6,577 nucleotides of DNA from an uncultured Opitutia bacterium (GTDB lineage Bacteria > Verrucomicrobiota > Verrucomicrobiia > Opitutales > UBA953), in the NCBI GenBank assembly GCA_903957465.1, contig CAJBPJ010000288.1, positions 1-6,577 on the forward strand, given 5' to 3'. Below the pieces are notes generated by a model. That model saw nothing but the letters and a program-made list of their open reading frames with translations. It ran no database searches and was not told where the DNA came from. A program made the position numbers and the translations under genes. Shown in pieces: positions 5,769-6,577 of this stretch. Position 1 is the first letter of the stretch; every line of letters starts with the position of its first letter.

Positions 5769-6577
5769 TTACGCCTTCGGCTTCGGTTCGTCAGTGACAA
5801 CTTGAATGCGCACATCGCGAAGCTGTCGTGCACTGACCGGTCCTGGACAATCCGCCATCAAGTCACGGCCATTCTGGTTCTTTGGGAAGGCGAGGATGTC
5901 GCGAATGGAGCTGCGACCTGCGAGCATCGCTACAACACGGTCGAAACCAAGAGCGATACCTCCGTGTGGCGGTGCGCCATAAGAGAAAGCCTTCAGCATA
6001 TACCCAAAACGACTTTCCACGAGATCCTGTGGGATCTTGAGGATATCCTCGAAGACGCGCTTCTGTACCACAGGGTTGTGGATACGAATCGAACCACCAC
6101 CGAGTTCGACGCCATTCAGAACGATATCGTAGTGCTGACCGCGCACCTTACTTGGGTCAGTGGCGAGCAAGGGTTCGTCTTCGACGACGGGTGCCGTGAA
6201 AGGATGGTGTGCTGAGATGTAGCGCTGCTCATCCGCATCCCAGAGCATGAGCGGGAATTCAATCACCCAGAGGAAGTTATACTGGTCAGTTGGGATGTTG
6301 AGCTTACCACGTGCCTTCAGCAACGAAGCGGACTCAAGGCGAATGCGACCGAGAATTGTCGATGCCTGTTCCCAGGGTGCAGCCGCAAAGAAGACAATGT
6401 CTCCGTCTTGAATATTTAACCGACTATTCAGTTCAGCCTTCTCAGCATCCGTGAAGAATTTAACGATCGGCGACTTCCACTCGCCCGCTTCGCATTTAAT
6501 GAAGGCGAGTCCTTTGGCACCGGCAGCCTTCGCAATGGTTTCGAGATTCGTCAATTCACCCTGAGTAATGTCGGCGA
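5769..6577 (-). CDS. aspS: Aspartyl-tRNA synthetase, C-terminal part (5' end outside window)
   Basis: The frame is open from the right edge to TAA at 5771-5769, giving 268 residues of the cytoplasmic class II synthetase that charges tRNA-Asp with aspartate. A TTG at 6554 is internal: the preceding codons (ADITQGE) continue the protein. The first ~80 visible residues (LETIAKAAGAKGLAFIK onward) are the GAD insertion domain found in bacterial AspRS. Next come FLWVIEFPLMLW and HHPFTAP, then NGVELGGGSIRIHNP (residues encoded around 6120-6070), the catalytic-core signature that positions the substrates. Motif 3, GGIALGFDR, lies at 5963-5937 and supplies the ATP-binding arginine. The protein ends FPKNQNGRDLMADCP and a short charged tail. 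The N-terminal anticodon-binding domain and motifs 1 and 2 are outside the window, so whether the enzyme is discriminating or also charges tRNA-Asn cannot be judged. The identification is secure. Confidence 0.96.
   Translation of the reverse strand, partial: ADITQGELTNLETIAKAAGAKGLAFIKCEAGEWKSPIVKFFTDAEKAELNSRLNIQDGDIVFFAAAPWEQASTILGRIRLESASLLKARGKLNIPTDQYNFLWVIEFPLMLWDADEQRYISAHHPFTAPVVEDEPLLATDPSKVRGQHYDIVLNGVELGGGSIRIHNPVVQKRVFEDILKIPQDLVESRFGYMLKAFSYGAPPHGGIALGFDRVVAMLAGRSSIRDILAFPKNQNGRDLMADCPGPVSARQLRDVRIQVVTDEPKPKA

Noticed and set aside
5802..6215. 137-codon plus-strand open frame
   Set aside because: It lies entirely antisense to the well-supported aspS coding region, and its translation has no recognisable domain or membrane segment.

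Overview
This is an ordinary stretch of bacterial chromosome, densely coded and almost entirely on the minus strand. In minus-strand order from the right edge it holds: the 3' two-fifths or so of an aspartyl-tRNA synthetase gene (aspS); a LeuT-type sodium-coupled amino-acid transporter; a 51-residue single-pass membrane protein starting 3 bases after the transporter stop, which looks like a MetS-type small subunit; an RhlE-like DEAD-box RNA helicase; a tRNA-Pro gene with the unusual anticodon AGG and an encoded CCA end; and a large exported protein with a transglutaminase-like Cys/His core. At the left edge the last 81 codons of an unrecognised plus-strand gene with one membrane segment converge on the transglutaminase-like gene, leaving only 6 bases between the two stop codons.

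The organism is a bacterium. The AspRS C-terminus and motif 3 are of bacterial type, and the tRNA carries an encoded CCA. None of the four visible minus-strand starts has a convincing Shine-Dalgarno sequence. Large exported transglutaminase-like proteins with a GGVCG...QPGH core resemble, from memory, proteins of the Planctomycetes-Verrucomicrobia group, so a verrucomicrobial (Opitutae-like) source is my weak guess. The sequence alone cannot prove it.

Transporter and small protein form a clear functional unit, probably translationally coupled. The helicase follows after 47 bases containing a possible weak hairpin, so it may share their transcript. The tRNA has its own plausible but weak promoter. 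The exported protein begins about 60 bases after the tRNA 3' end. No mobile element, CRISPR array, phage gene or defence island is visible, and I find no convincing undescribed system. The points most worth a second look are the AGG anticodon, the small transporter-associated gene and the incomplete-looking catalytic triad of the transglutaminase-like protein. No intergenic stretch exceeds 300 bases.
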